From a virus, in the IMG/VR virus record IMGVR_UViG_3300018481_000068, positions 1 to 25,350 of that record: a DNA stretch of 25,350 nucleotides, one strand, 5' to 3'. The stretch's first letter is position 1; the number at the start of each line of letters is the position of its first letter. The notes beneath the pieces are model-generated. The model did no database searches and was not told the DNA's origin. It saw nothing but the letters and a program-made list of their open reading frames with translations. Both the position numbers and the translations under genes were made by a program. Below are positions 7,288-14,117 of the stretch, piece by piece.

Positions 7288-7628
7288 GCGAAAACCTGCC
7301 ACGTGTGGCTGGTATGGCGGGTTTGCGATGGCCCGAGGTCGGATTCCATACCATCCAACCTCACCACCCGCCAGCCAAGCGATTTCGCAAGTGTTTGTTT
7401 TAAAACGAAATACCCGCCAAACAGCCCTACCACCCCCAAAACCCCCAAATCGCTATATGAAAAAGAATCACACACACTGGAGGAACTCGCTTCACCCCTC
7501 GCGTATACGAGATAATAGGTTGGTATGGTTGGTAGGATGGTATTGGTAGGGATTTCAAAAAGTTAGCCCTACCAGCCTCCCCCGCTTGGGCGGTTGGTGG
7601 CTGGTAGGAGAGCCAAAGGAGAGAGAAG
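7288..7628 (+). promoter_or_regulatory. Long leader with competing stem-loops and TTGGTA repeats
   Basis: I see no convincing gene in these 341 bases. TTGGTA occurs at 7520, 7529 and 7543, and related TACCA/TGGTA copies occur throughout. CCTACCAGCC (7568-7577) pairs perfectly with GGCTGGTAGG (7599-7608). TGGTAGGG (7544-7551) pairs with CCCTACCA (7567-7574). The two stems share bases and cannot coexist, as in an attenuator or riboswitch. ATACCATCCAACC (7348-7360) can also pair, with a 4-base bulge, with 7527-7543. Ends just before the ribosome-binding site of the next gene. Confidence 0.45.
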
Positions 7629-7937
7629 ATGGTGACCAAGAAAGACCCCCTCTCCCCACCCCAGCGGGTGAGGGCGGACAGGCGCGGAGCAGCCGATCTC
7701 GGCTGGCTCGACCTGAAGCGCGAGGCCGCGAAGCTGGGCGAGGTGGAGATCGTGAGCGCCCTTGACCAGCAGATGCGGCTCAAGCACGCTTCCGGGCCAG
7801 AAATTAAGCTCTGGCGGGCCAGCGAGTTCTACTTCGGCGTCGCGGTCGACGGAGTGCTGCTCGGCAAGGGGTATGGTGCGCTGGAGGCTCTGGATAGGGC
7901 GGCAGGTTACGTGAAAAAACAAGGGGGTGGCGGATGA
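7629..7937 (+). CDS. Small phage protein of unknown function
   Basis: A 102-residue protein with a strong ribosome-binding site (AAAGGAG) nine bases before ATG 7629. It is basic at the N-terminus, then has a helical DLGWLDLKREAAKLG stretch and a beta-like YFGVAVDGVLLGKGYG stretch, ending in Gly residues. The family is not recognised. It overlaps the nuclease gene downstream by four bases (ATGA), so the two are translationally coupled. It follows the structured leader directly, so any leader control would act on this gene and the nuclease. Confidence 0.65.
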   Translation: MVTKKDPLSPPQRVRADRRGAADLGWLDLKREAAKLGEVEIVSALDQQMRLKHASGPEIKLWRASEFYFGVAVDGVLLGKGYGALEALDRAAGYVKKQGGGG

Positions 7938-8341
7938 AGGAGAGCGATCTGAGTGCCAAGATCGCCGACTGGGCGGCCAAGCACGGCGTGTTCTGGCAGC
8001 GGTTCGAGGACGCGGCGCAGCGGGGCATTCCTGACGGCTACCTCGGCGTCTCCGGGCTGGGCGCTGGCTGGGTCGAACTGAAGCGCACCGACAGCCCCAC
8101 GGAGAGGCCGCGCTACGGGCCGGGCCAGCTTGCGTGGGCAGTGAGAGCCCGCGAGCTTGGACAGCGCCCCACGACGCTCTGCGCGGTCGGGGAGGGCGAG
8201 TTCCGGGTGCTGGACACAGCGGCGATCGGGCGGGCCGAGGTGCTGGGCCGCGACTGGCCGATGCCGATCTCGACCAGCTTCGACCTCGACGCCGCCCTGA
8301 TTGCCTGCATGGGCCTGAAGAGGCTGCCGTGGCTGCCGTAG
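7934..8341 (+). CDS. VRR-NUC-like PD-(D/E)XK nuclease
   Basis: A 135-residue protein with the core of a restriction-like nuclease fold. GIPDGYLG (31-38) supplies Asp34 and WVELK (46-50) supplies Glu48 and Lys50, the E-x-K pair. GPGQLAWAVRARELG (63-77) holds Gln65 in the position that VRR-NUC domains conserve. VRR-NUC is a short, often solo, phage family thought to act on branched DNA, such as Holliday-junction-like structures, during replication or recombination. Size and context in a replication module fit. Start and end overlap neighbours by 4 and 13 bases. The exact substrate is inferred from the family. Confidence 0.8.
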   Translation: MKESDLSAKIADWAAKHGVFWQRFEDAAQRGIPDGYLGVSGLGAGWVELKRTDSPTERPRYGPGQLAWAVRARELGQRPTTLCAVGEGEFRVLDTAAIGRAEVLGRDWPMPISTSFDLDAALIACMGLKRLPWLP

Positions 8342-8682
8342 GACTCTCGGGCACCAGACTGCCAGCAGAGGCCGGCAAGGCCCTCAGCGACGAGCTTATG
8401 GGCGCGGAGGGCCTGTTTGGCCCCGATGGCCGCGACATCGCGGTGGTCGCCACTATCGATGACCGCGACAGCAACCGCTGGCGGGCGTCCGGGCTCTACC
8501 GGGTGCGCACCAAGGTGCGGCTGCGGGTGGCCACAGGAGTCGGACAGGCGGCGGCACTGGCCGCGCTGATGCAGTTCTTCGTCCGCAACCATGCCGGCAG
8601 GCGCTGGCGGCTGCTCGGGCTGGAGCCTATGGCCGGCAAGGTGACCAAGGCGCGAAGGCGTCGAAAGAGGGAAGAACCATGA
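8329..8682 (+). CDS. Small phage protein of unknown function
   Basis: A 117-residue protein starting at GTG 8329, chosen because AAGAGG lies just upstream and because an earlier in-frame ATG (8134) would add a sequence that is only a shadow of the nuclease gene. ATG 8398 (MGAEGLFGP) is an alternative. The centre (GRDIAVVATIDDRDSNRWRASGLYRVRTKVRLRVA) looks beta-rich, followed by a helix and a very basic C-terminus (KARRRRKREEP). It overlaps the methyltransferase by four bases (ATGA), so they are coupled. I do not recognise the family. Confidence 0.6.
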   Translation: MAAVGLSGTRLPAEAGKALSDELMGAEGLFGPDGRDIAVVATIDDRDSNRWRASGLYRVRTKVRLRVATGVGQAAALAALMQFFVRNHAGRRWRLLGLEPMAGKVTKARRRRKREEP

Positions 8683-9944
8683 AGACCGAGCCTCGCGACC
8701 CCCACACCCTGACCCCGCACCCACGCAACAGCCGTCTGCACTCCAACGAGCAGATCACCGCGCTGGGCCGGGCAATGGTCGAGTTCGGCTTCCACCAGCC
8801 GGTGGTGATCGATGAGGGAGGGACCATCCTTGTCGGCCACGCCCGCACCCTCGCGGCGATCGACATCGGCCTGAAGCAGATCCCGTGTGTTATCGCCAGC
8901 AATTTCAGCGAGGCGCAGAAGCGCGCCCTTGTTATCGCGGACAACCGCCTGCACGAGTTCGGCGCCGGCTGGGATGAAGACATCCTGACCGACGAACTGC
9001 GGGCGCTGATGGCGCAGGGCATCGACGTGAGCCTGACCGGGTTTGACGTGCCGGAGCCCATCGTCAAGCCACGCGCCGATGAGGACGCCGTGCCACCACC
9101 CCCGGATCAGCCCACATGCCGGCTCGGCGACGTCTGGGAGATGAACGGCCACCGGCTGGTCGTCGGGGACAGTCGCGACCCTGCGGTAATAACCCTTGCC
9201 TGCGGTGGGCAAGGGTCATCACGGGAGCGCGATGTACCGTTTATAGGCCTAGACAAAACGCCGAATCTCATGGTCACCGATCCGCCCTACGGTGTCGACT
9301 ACGACCCACAGTGGCGGGTGGACGCGATCCCCGACGGCACCAAGCGCGCCACCGGCAGGGCGATGAACGACCACATCGCCGACTGGCGCGAGGTCTGGGC
9401 GCTGTTCCCCGGAGACGTGGCCTACGTCTGGCACTCGGACCTCTACGCCTCCACCTGCGACGAGAGCCTGCGCGCGGCGGGTTTTTTGCCCTTGACCCAG
9501 ATCATCTGGGCCAAGCCCCGATTCGCGATCGGTCAAGGGAATTACCACTGGCAGCACGAGCCGTGCCTTTACGCTGTCAGGGGCAAACGCAAGGGCAAAT
9601 CAAAAATAGACTGGCAGGGCGGCGTGCAGTCGACGGTGTGGAACGTGGGCCATCGCCGGCTGGCCTACGGGCATGGAAGCCAGAAGCCAGTTGAGGTTAT
9701 GAGGCGTCCTATCCTCAATCACACACGCCCCGGCGACGTGGTGCTCGACCCTTTTCTGGGCACTGGCACTACGATAATTGCCGCCCAGACATGCGCCCGC
9801 AGGTGCGTGGGTGTCGAGTTGAACCCGCGCTACGCAGATGTTATCGTGACGCGCTACCAGTCGTTCACTGGCCAAGGAGCAACACTAGCCTCCACAGGCC
9901 TGTCGTTCGCAGATGTGGCCGAGCAGCGGCTGGTAGCGCCCTGA
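8679..9944 (+). CDS. ParB-domain DNA methyltransferase (DPPY type)
   Basis: A 421-residue fusion. Residues 7-100 are a ParB-like N domain (LTPHPRNSR, VGHARTLAA). The methyltransferase follows: DPPYG (201-205, catalytic motif IV) comes before a FLGTGTT loop near residue 370 that binds S-adenosylmethionine. That order is typical of beta-class N6-adenine or N4-cytosine methylases. The HEPCLYAVRGKRKG segment matches this phage family. The enzyme should methylate phage DNA, for example to avoid host restriction. GAGGGAAG lies before ATG 8679. Residues about 170-191 form an insert containing a palindrome (9192-9216) that is absent from the paralogue at 10779. The target base and site are not deducible. 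Confidence 0.88.
   Translation: MKTEPRDPHTLTPHPRNSRLHSNEQITALGRAMVEFGFHQPVVIDEGGTILVGHARTLAAIDIGLKQIPCVIASNFSEAQKRALVIADNRLHEFGAGWDEDILTDELRALMAQGIDVSLTGFDVPEPIVKPRADEDAVPPPPDQPTCRLGDVWEMNGHRLVVGDSRDPAVITLACGGQGSSRERDVPFIGLDKTPNLMVTDPPYGVDYDPQWRVDAIPDGTKRATGRAMNDHIADWREVWALFPGDVAYVWHSDLYASTCDESLRAAGFLPLTQIIWAKPRFAIGQGNYHWQHEPCLYAVRGKRKGKSKIDWQGGVQSTVWNVGHRRLAYGHGSQKPVEVMRRPILNHTRPGDVVLDPFLGTGTTIIAAQTCARRCVGVELNPRYADVIVTRYQSFTGQGATLASTGLSFADVAEQRLVAP
9192..9216. repeat. Perfect 25-bp hairpin inside the methyltransferase gene
   Basis: Arms ACCCTTGCC (9192-9200) and GGCAAGGGT (9208-9216) are perfectly complementary, with loop TGCGGTG. The same element occurs at 12431-12455 with the loop reversed, so one is the inverse of the other. 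It is in-frame and lies in a segment that the paralogue lacks. Confidence 0.75.
9489..9539. repeat. CCCTTGACC inverted pair flanking a palindrome, inside the methyltransferase gene
   Basis: CCCTTGACC (9489-9497) and GGTCAAGGG (9531-9539) form a perfect 9-bp inverted repeat. Between them CCCAGATCATCTGGG (9496-9510) is a perfect odd-length palindrome, overlapping the left arm. The bases encode conserved methyltransferase residues, so part of the pattern is due to protein constraint. Confidence 0.4.
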
Positions 9945-9948
9945 TTTT

Positions 9949-9975
9949 CACGCCGCGTTCCACCCATGCGGCGTG
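9949..9975 (+). terminator. Hairpin after the methyltransferase gene
   Basis: CACGCCGC (9949-9956) pairs with GCGGCGTG (9968-9975) around an 11-base loop, five bases after the methyltransferase stop. There is no U-tract after it, so it may be an RNA-stability hairpin, not a true terminator. The following gene has its own TATAAG-like -10 (10023-10028). Confidence 0.45.
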
Positions 9976-10039
9976 GGCATCAGGCACTGAGGGGAGACTG
10001 CTCGGGTGGTCTGAGCGGCTCATATAAGGGGTACTTTGA

Positions 10040-10552
10040 ATGAACCTGTTGAAATATCTGTTTGTGGCCACCTTCCTGCCGATGGCAGCGCAGGCCGCGC
10101 CGCTGATCGAGGGCGGCAACACCGTCATCAATGCGGGCGTGCTCTACGAATACGACGAGACGCTCGTCAATCTCGCCGCTGGGTCGCACGTCCTCACCTT
10201 CGGGCTGACGACGATGGCGTCTCCCGGCAACGCGCTGACAACCGAGATCAGCCTCGGGGCCAACGACATCACCTACGACTTCTTCCGCGTTACCGGACCC
10301 AACGGTACCTTCAATGCCACCGAGGTGGTCGAGGGCTCTGGCGGCAACGGTTTCCTCGCCTTTATCGAGGACATCCCGTTCGTTCTCGGCGGACTGTACG
10401 ACCTCGAACTGGGCTTCACTCTCGACAACGCTGCCAATGTGCTGGCGAATGTTCAGGTGAACGCCATCCCGCTGCCGGCGGCTGGCTTCCTGCTGCTCGG
10501 TGCGATCGGTGGCCTCGGCGCACTCGCCCGCCGTCGCTCGCTGACGGCCTGA
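10040..10552 (+). CDS. Secreted protein with VPLPA/PEP-CTERM-type sorting signal
   Basis: A 170-residue protein. Residues 1-20 form a signal peptide (basic-hydrophobic start, AQAA at the probable cleavage site). The middle is beta-rich and Gly/Asn-rich. The C-terminus has IPLPA (143-147), a hydrophobic span, then ARRRS. This is the architecture of VPLPA-CTERM proteins, which exosortase-like enzymes process in Rhodobacterales and relatives. Such proteins are usually surface or matrix proteins of bacteria, so finding one in a phage is unusual. RBS AAGGGG is eight bases before ATG. TATAAG at 10023-10028 and a strong hairpin at 10561-10590 frame it as a separate cassette, a likely moron. No exosortase is visible here; the host would supply it. 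Confidence 0.85.
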   Translation: MNLLKYLFVATFLPMAAQAAPLIEGGNTVINAGVLYEYDETLVNLAAGSHVLTFGLTTMASPGNALTTEISLGANDITYDFFRVTGPNGTFNATEVVEGSGGNGFLAFIEDIPFVLGGLYDLELGFTLDNAANVLANVQVNAIPLPAAGFLLLGAIGGLGALARRRSLTA

Positions 10553-10560
10553 CACCGAGC

Positions 10561-10590
10561 GGAGGGCGGGCGCGTCATCGCCCGCCCTCC
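10561..10590 (+). terminator. Strong GC-rich hairpin after the VPLPA-CTERM gene
   Basis: GGAGGGCGGGCG (10561-10572) pairs perfectly with CGCCCGCCCTCC (10579-10590) over a 6-base loop, eight bases after the stop codon. It is a strong stem, but no U-tract follows, so it may act as a barrier or stabiliser. Confidence 0.6.
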
Positions 10591-10669
10591 ACGAGACCTC
10601 GACCACCTGACCACACCTCGGGAGGAGCCATCATAGGCCGGGGTGCAGGCGGTCGGGAAGGAGGGGTCG

Positions 10670-10798
10670 GTGGCGCGCGCTACAAAACCTTATCCGGGTT
10701 ACCCCCGCGCGTTGCCGGCCCCCAGTTCACCCCCAGAGCAGAGGTTGGCTCCAATGGTGAGTTCGCGAGGGCCGCACAGTGAAAATCGAAATGATTGA
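10670..10798 (+). CDS. Possible small Pro-rich protein (low confidence)
   Basis: An unannotated 42-codon frame starting at GTG 10670, with AAGGAGG upstream at ideal spacing, ending at TGA 10796. The product starts MARATKPYPGYPRALPAPSS and is proline-rich. It overlaps the next gene by 20 bases. Only the good ribosome-binding site supports it. The 190-base gap would otherwise be empty. Confidence 0.28.
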   Translation: MARATKPYPGYPRALPAPSSPPEQRLAPMVSSRGPHSENRND

Positions 10799-11915
10799 GA
10801 TTGAACGTCTTTCTCCACACCCACGCAATTCCAGAACGCATTCACGCGAACAAATTACCGCCATAGGTCGAGCACTACGAGAGTGGGGTTTTACGCAGCC
10901 GGTGGTCGCTGACGAGAACCTCGTCATCCTGATCGGCCATGGCCGCGTCGAAGCCGCCAAGGCGATCGGGCTGAAGACCGCGCCGGTGCTCATCCGCAAG
11001 GGGCTCTCCGACGAGAAGAAGCGCGCGCTGCTGCTCAGCGACAACCGTCTGGCCGAGCTTGGCTCATCGTGGGACGACGGCATCCTGAACGACGAGTTGC
11101 GCTACCTGCTCGACAACGACTTCGACCTGACCCTCACCGCCTTCGACCTCCCGGAGATTCCGCCCGACCGGCTTCCGCCCGCCCCCAAGCCAGACCCTGA
11201 GCCCATCGTCACCGTGCCCGGCGACGTCTGGCACATGGGCGATCACCACCTCGCCTGCGGCAACCCCGGCGCGCAGGCGCAGGTGCTCGACGCGGCACCG
11301 GACCTTCTGGTCACGCAGGCCTTCCAGAGCGACGTGGAGGCGCTGGCAGCGGCGCTGGGGGCGACCGAGGCGCCAGTGGCATACGTCTGGCACACCCCCG
11401 AGATCGGGGCGCTGGTGGCCCGCCTGCTGGAGGCTGCGAGCTTCGAGATACGCTGCCAGATCATCAACGTGCGCGAGCAGACCGGCAGCGGGCGACCCTA
11501 CGCCCTGCAGCACGATCCCTGCTGGTACGCGGTGCGCAAGGGCGCCAAGGCGAGCTTCCATGGCGGGCGCACGCAGTCGACGCTCTGGAAGGCCGGGAAA
11601 ATCCCGGCGTCCGGGGCAGGGCGCTGGCTGCCGATCGAGTGCTGGAAACGGGCGATCATCAACCATACCACCCTCGGGGCCAGCGTGGTGCTCGACCCGC
11701 TCGCCGCCGGCGGCAGCGTCTTCATCGCCGCCCACCAGATCGGGCGCCGGGCAGCCGGGGTGGAAATGGAGCCGTCGATGTGCGATTTTGCAGTGCGGCG
11801 CTGGGAGAACTTCACCGCACGGGAGGCACGACATGGCGGAACAGGGCAAACCTACCGGGAGGTCGCAGAAGAGCGCGGCGCCGGGACCGAAGCCGAGGCC
11901 GAGGCCGAAGCCTGA
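10779..11915 (+). CDS. ParB-methyltransferase paralogue with lost catalytic motifs
   Basis: A 378-residue paralogue of the 8679-9944 protein. The ParB-like N domain is intact (LSPHPRNSR at 11-19, LIGHGRVEAAKAIG at 51-64). Its methyltransferase half keeps the surrounding residues (HDPCWYAVRKG, QSTLWKAG), but motif IV, expected as DPPYG after DLLVT, reads QAFQS (180-184), and the S-adenosylmethionine loop reads LDPLAAGGSVF (305-315) where FxGxG is expected. So it is probably enzymatically dead. The C-terminus is an EAEAEA run that overlaps the small terminase start by 83 bases. GTG 10779 is the start; ATG 10791 is an alternative. It may be a DNA-binding regulator, or serve by sequestering the same sites, but this is inference. 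Confidence 0.82.
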   Translation: MKIEMIEIERLSPHPRNSRTHSREQITAIGRALREWGFTQPVVADENLVILIGHGRVEAAKAIGLKTAPVLIRKGLSDEKKRALLLSDNRLAELGSSWDDGILNDELRYLLDNDFDLTLTAFDLPEIPPDRLPPAPKPDPEPIVTVPGDVWHMGDHHLACGNPGAQAQVLDAAPDLLVTQAFQSDVEALAAALGATEAPVAYVWHTPEIGALVARLLEAASFEIRCQIINVREQTGSGRPYALQHDPCWYAVRKGAKASFHGGRTQSTLWKAGKIPASGAGRWLPIECWKRAIINHTTLGASVVLDPLAAGGSVFIAAHQIGRRAAGVEMEPSMCDFAVRRWENFTAREARHGGTGQTYREVAEERGAGTEAEAEAEA

Positions 11916-12372
11916 GCCGCAGGCGAAGATCCACCAGCTACGTCCGCCGCTGGAGCCCGACCACCCGGAATACAACGACCCACAGCCGGGGCCGGATGGC
12001 GACCCTCGCCCGATGATCCAGAAGCTGGCCGGGATAGGCCTACGCACGCAGGAAATCGCCTACATCGTCAACATCCCTCACACCAAGCTCCTCACCGACT
12101 ACGACCACGACATCAACAGCGGCATCTCGAAGGCCAACATGCGCGTGGCCAACGCGCTCTGGGAGACCGCCTCCGACCGCAAGCACAAGAGCCACGCCAC
12201 CGCGTCGATCTACTGGACCAAGGCGCGCATGGGCTGGGCCGAGACGGCGGCGCGCTCCGCCGACGAGGTGCCAGAGGGTGGCGTCGCCGCCGACGCCAGC
12301 CACCTGACCGACGAGCCGACCAAGGTGCGCTTCGCCGAGACCATGAGCGCCCTGCGCAATGTCCGACGGTGA
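11833..12372 (+). CDS. terS: Terminase small subunit
   Basis: A 179-residue protein. ATG 11833 is preceded by GGGAGG at six bases, and an upstream extension of the frame is a shadow of the preceding gene. Residues 1-60 are Pro/Lys-rich and disordered. Residues 67-92 (GIGLRTQEIAYIVNIPHTKLLTDY region) form a helix-turn-helix, followed by DINSGISKANMRVANALWETAS and an ATASIYWTKARMGW stretch, the pattern of phage small terminases that recognise packaging sites. It overlaps the methyltransferase-like gene by 83 bases and the large terminase by 14 bases. It should bind the packaging site and pass DNA to the large subunit. Confidence 0.75.
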   Translation: MAEQGKPTGRSQKSAAPGPKPRPRPKPEPQAKIHQLRPPLEPDHPEYNDPQPGPDGDPRPMIQKLAGIGLRTQEIAYIVNIPHTKLLTDYDHDINSGISKANMRVANALWETASDRKHKSHATASIYWTKARMGWAETAARSADEVPEGGVAADASHLTDEPTKVRFAETMSALRNVRR

Positions 12373-13999
12373 CCCGGAAAATCCCGACGTCTGGGATGAC
12401 CCGGAAAATCCCGACGAGGAAAACCCCGAGACCCTTGCCCACCGCAGGCAAGGGTATATCCGTCGCGACCCTGTTACTGGCAAGCGACTCCGCCGGCTGA
12501 TCACCCCCAACGAGGCCGCGACCTTCAAACGACGTCCCATGCGTCAGGCGCGGCAGGACGACTTCTACATCGTATGGGACGAGAACGCCGAGCCGCCACC
12601 CGAGGGGGCATCTCTCGCCGCCGTCTACGCCGCAGCAGCCCCGCTGAGCCGGCGGGCGCTGCGCCACCGGCTGATGCCCGGCGCCACCATGGATGAGTTC
12701 GAAGACTGGATCATGACCAGCCTACCGTGGCAGTTCTTCGCCCGTCGGGATCAGCTACCACCACCCGGCGACTGGCAGATATGGCTGATGCAGGCGGGCC
12801 GTGGTGCCGGCAAGACCCGCGCTGGCTCGGAGTGGGCCTTCGAGCAGGCAGTGGCTCACCCCGGCTGGCACGTCGGTGTGCTGAGCCCCACCAACGACGA
12901 CCTCAACCGCGTGACCTTCGATGGACCCTCCGGCCTCATGCGGCTGGTGGAGCGGTTCCCGCAACTGGTGCGCAAGGTGGCCCGGCGCCCGTGGCAGATC
13001 GAGTTCCGCAACAGCAGCCGGATCCAGAGCTTCACCGGCGAGGCCTACGAGCGCCTGCGTGGGCCGCAGCATCATGCCTTCTGGGCCGACGAACTGGCCG
13101 GCATGGCGCGGGTGGCTGATGCCGCCTTCGAGCAGGTGATGTTCGGCCTGCGTCTGGGCCGCAACCCGAAGGTGCTGCTCACCTCGACCCCTCGGGTGAT
13201 CGCGCTCTTCCAGCGGCTGAACGAGCGGTTCGCGCAGGGCGATCCGGTGGTGGCGATGACCCGCGCCTCAACCATGGACAACGCCGCCAACCTGTCGCAA
13301 CTGGCCATCGATGAACTGCGGGCCTCCTACGAGGGCACCCGCCTCGGCGAGCAGGAACTCTACGGCAAGCTCTTGCTCGATGTGCCCGGCGCGCTCTGGC
13401 GGGATGAGTTCTTCCAGCAGGTGTCGATGCCCGATCACCTCGACCGCATCGTGGTGGGCGTCGACCCCTCCGGCGCCGCTGATGCCAAGAGCAAGTCCGA
13501 CGAGATCGGCATCGTGGTGGCTGCCCTCCGCAAGGGGCGCACCAAGGCCGACGACCGCTACTACATCATCGAGGACGCCACCATGATCGGCAGCCCGCAG
13601 GCATGGGGCACGCGCGTCGTCACCGCCTTCGACCAGTGGGAGGCCGACCGCGTGGTGGCAGAGGTTAATTTCGGCGGGGCGATGGTGGAGGCGACCATCA
13701 AGCAGTCCGATGACAGCGTGCCGGTCACGCTGGTGACCGCCAGCCGAGGCAAGGCGATCCGCGCCGAGCCGATATCGGCCCTCTACGAGCAGGGCCGCGT
13801 GTTCCACGTCGGGCGCACCTTCGCCAAGATGGAGGCGCAGTGCTGCCACATGACCTCCTCGGGCTATGTCGGCGACGGCAGCCCCGACCGCCTCGACGCT
13901 ATGGTCTGGGCGATGACCGAATTGACCGGCGGCATGCGCGCGGTGCGCGCGGAGATCGGCAGCGCCGACCGACCGAGCCACTGGCTGCCAAATGTTTAA
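12359..13999 (+). CDS. terL: Terminase large subunit (ATPase and nuclease)
   Basis: A 546-residue packaging motor. The ATPase has Walker A QAGRGAGKT (145-153), Walker B FWADE (241-245) and coupling LTSTPR (274-279). The nuclease has VVGVDPSG (366-372, Asp369), VVAEVNFGG (432-440, Glu435) and RLDAMVWAM (511-519, Asp513). The order and length fit the Terminase_6-type large subunits of Caudoviricetes. Residues 1-60 are an unusual Pro/Glu/Asp-rich N-terminal extension that contains the PENPD repeat and the 25-bp hairpin. The start at ATG 12359 overlaps the small subunit; the ribosome-binding site is weak, so translation is coupled. Confidence 0.92.
   Translation: MSDGDPENPDVWDDPENPDEENPETLAHRRQGYIRRDPVTGKRLRRLITPNEAATFKRRPMRQARQDDFYIVWDENAEPPPEGASLAAVYAAAAPLSRRALRHRLMPGATMDEFEDWIMTSLPWQFFARRDQLPPPGDWQIWLMQAGRGAGKTRAGSEWAFEQAVAHPGWHVGVLSPTNDDLNRVTFDGPSGLMRLVERFPQLVRKVARRPWQIEFRNSSRIQSFTGEAYERLRGPQHHAFWADELAGMARVADAAFEQVMFGLRLGRNPKVLLTSTPRVIALFQRLNERFAQGDPVVAMTRASTMDNAANLSQLAIDELRASYEGTRLGEQELYGKLLLDVPGALWRDEFFQQVSMPDHLDRIVVGVDPSGAADAKSKSDEIGIVVAALRKGRTKADDRYYIIEDATMIGSPQAWGTRVVTAFDQWEADRVVAEVNFGGAMVEATIKQSDDSVPVTLVTASRGKAIRAEPISALYEQGRVFHVGRTFAKMEAQCCHMTSSGYVGDGSPDRLDAMVWAMTELTGGMRAVRAEIGSADRPSHWLPNV
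12374..12413 (+). repeat. Direct repeat CCGGAAAATCCCG in the large terminase start
   Basis: CCGGAAAATCCCG occurs at 12374-12386 and 12401-12413. The same 13-mer occurs twice on the opposite strand at 2964-2976 and 2991-3003 in an unrelated gene, and a close relative, CCGGGAAAATCCCGG, lies at 11593-11607. In both genes it encodes PEN. Confidence 0.6.
12431..12455. repeat. Perfect 25-bp hairpin inside the large terminase gene
   Basis: ACCCTTGCC (12431-12439) and GGCAAGGGT (12447-12455) pair around loop CACCGCA. It is the exact inverse of 9192-9216 and is in-frame in the poorly conserved N-terminal extension. Confidence 0.75.
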
Positions 14000-14029
14000 C
14001 GAAAAACAGCAGCAATTCCAATAAGTTAG

Positions 14030-14048
14030 GAGGGGCCCGGACCCCCTC
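14030..14048 (+). terminator. Small GC hairpin after the large terminase
   Basis: GAGGGG (14030-14035) pairs with CCCCTC (14043-14048) around a 7-base loop. No U-tract follows. It lies about 30 bases past the terL stop and just before a promoter-like site, so it may separate the two transcripts. Confidence 0.35.
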
Positions 14049-14059
14049 GCAGCGAACCC

Positions 14060-14087
14060 TTGTCCCGCAGCCGATTTCAGGCATAAT
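14060..14087 (+). promoter_or_regulatory. Putative late promoter before the portal gene
   Basis: TTGTCC (14060-14065) and CATAAT (14082-14087) are separated by 16 bases. The second matches TATAAT at five of six positions. It is 30 bases before the portal ATG (14118), which has AGAGG upstream. Confidence 0.5.
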
Positions 14088-14117
14088 CCGGCCATCGAGC
14101 ACATAGAGGCGTTAAAC

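Noticed and set aside
7203-7475. Minus-strand frame with a hydrophobic stretch
   Set aside because: It arises from TGGTA-type repeats and overlaps the helicase 3' end; no good ribosome-binding site and no neighbours on that strand.
8134-8682. Longer version (182 residues) of the gene at 8329
   Set aside because: The extra N-terminus is the nuclease gene read in another frame, with Arg/Gly-rich shadow composition.
10591-10778. Possible tRNA or structured RNA in the gap
   Set aside because: No acceptor-stem, T-loop or anticodon arm arrangement could be found.
10036-10782. Plus-strand 248-residue frame over the VPLPA-CTERM gene
   Set aside because: Arg-rich shadow with no motif; the other frame has a signal peptide and a sorting signal.
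11593-11607. Hairpin CCGGG AAAAT CCCGG as a terminator
   Set aside because: It lies mid-gene in the second ParB-methyltransferase and encodes conserved-frame residues; no U-tract.
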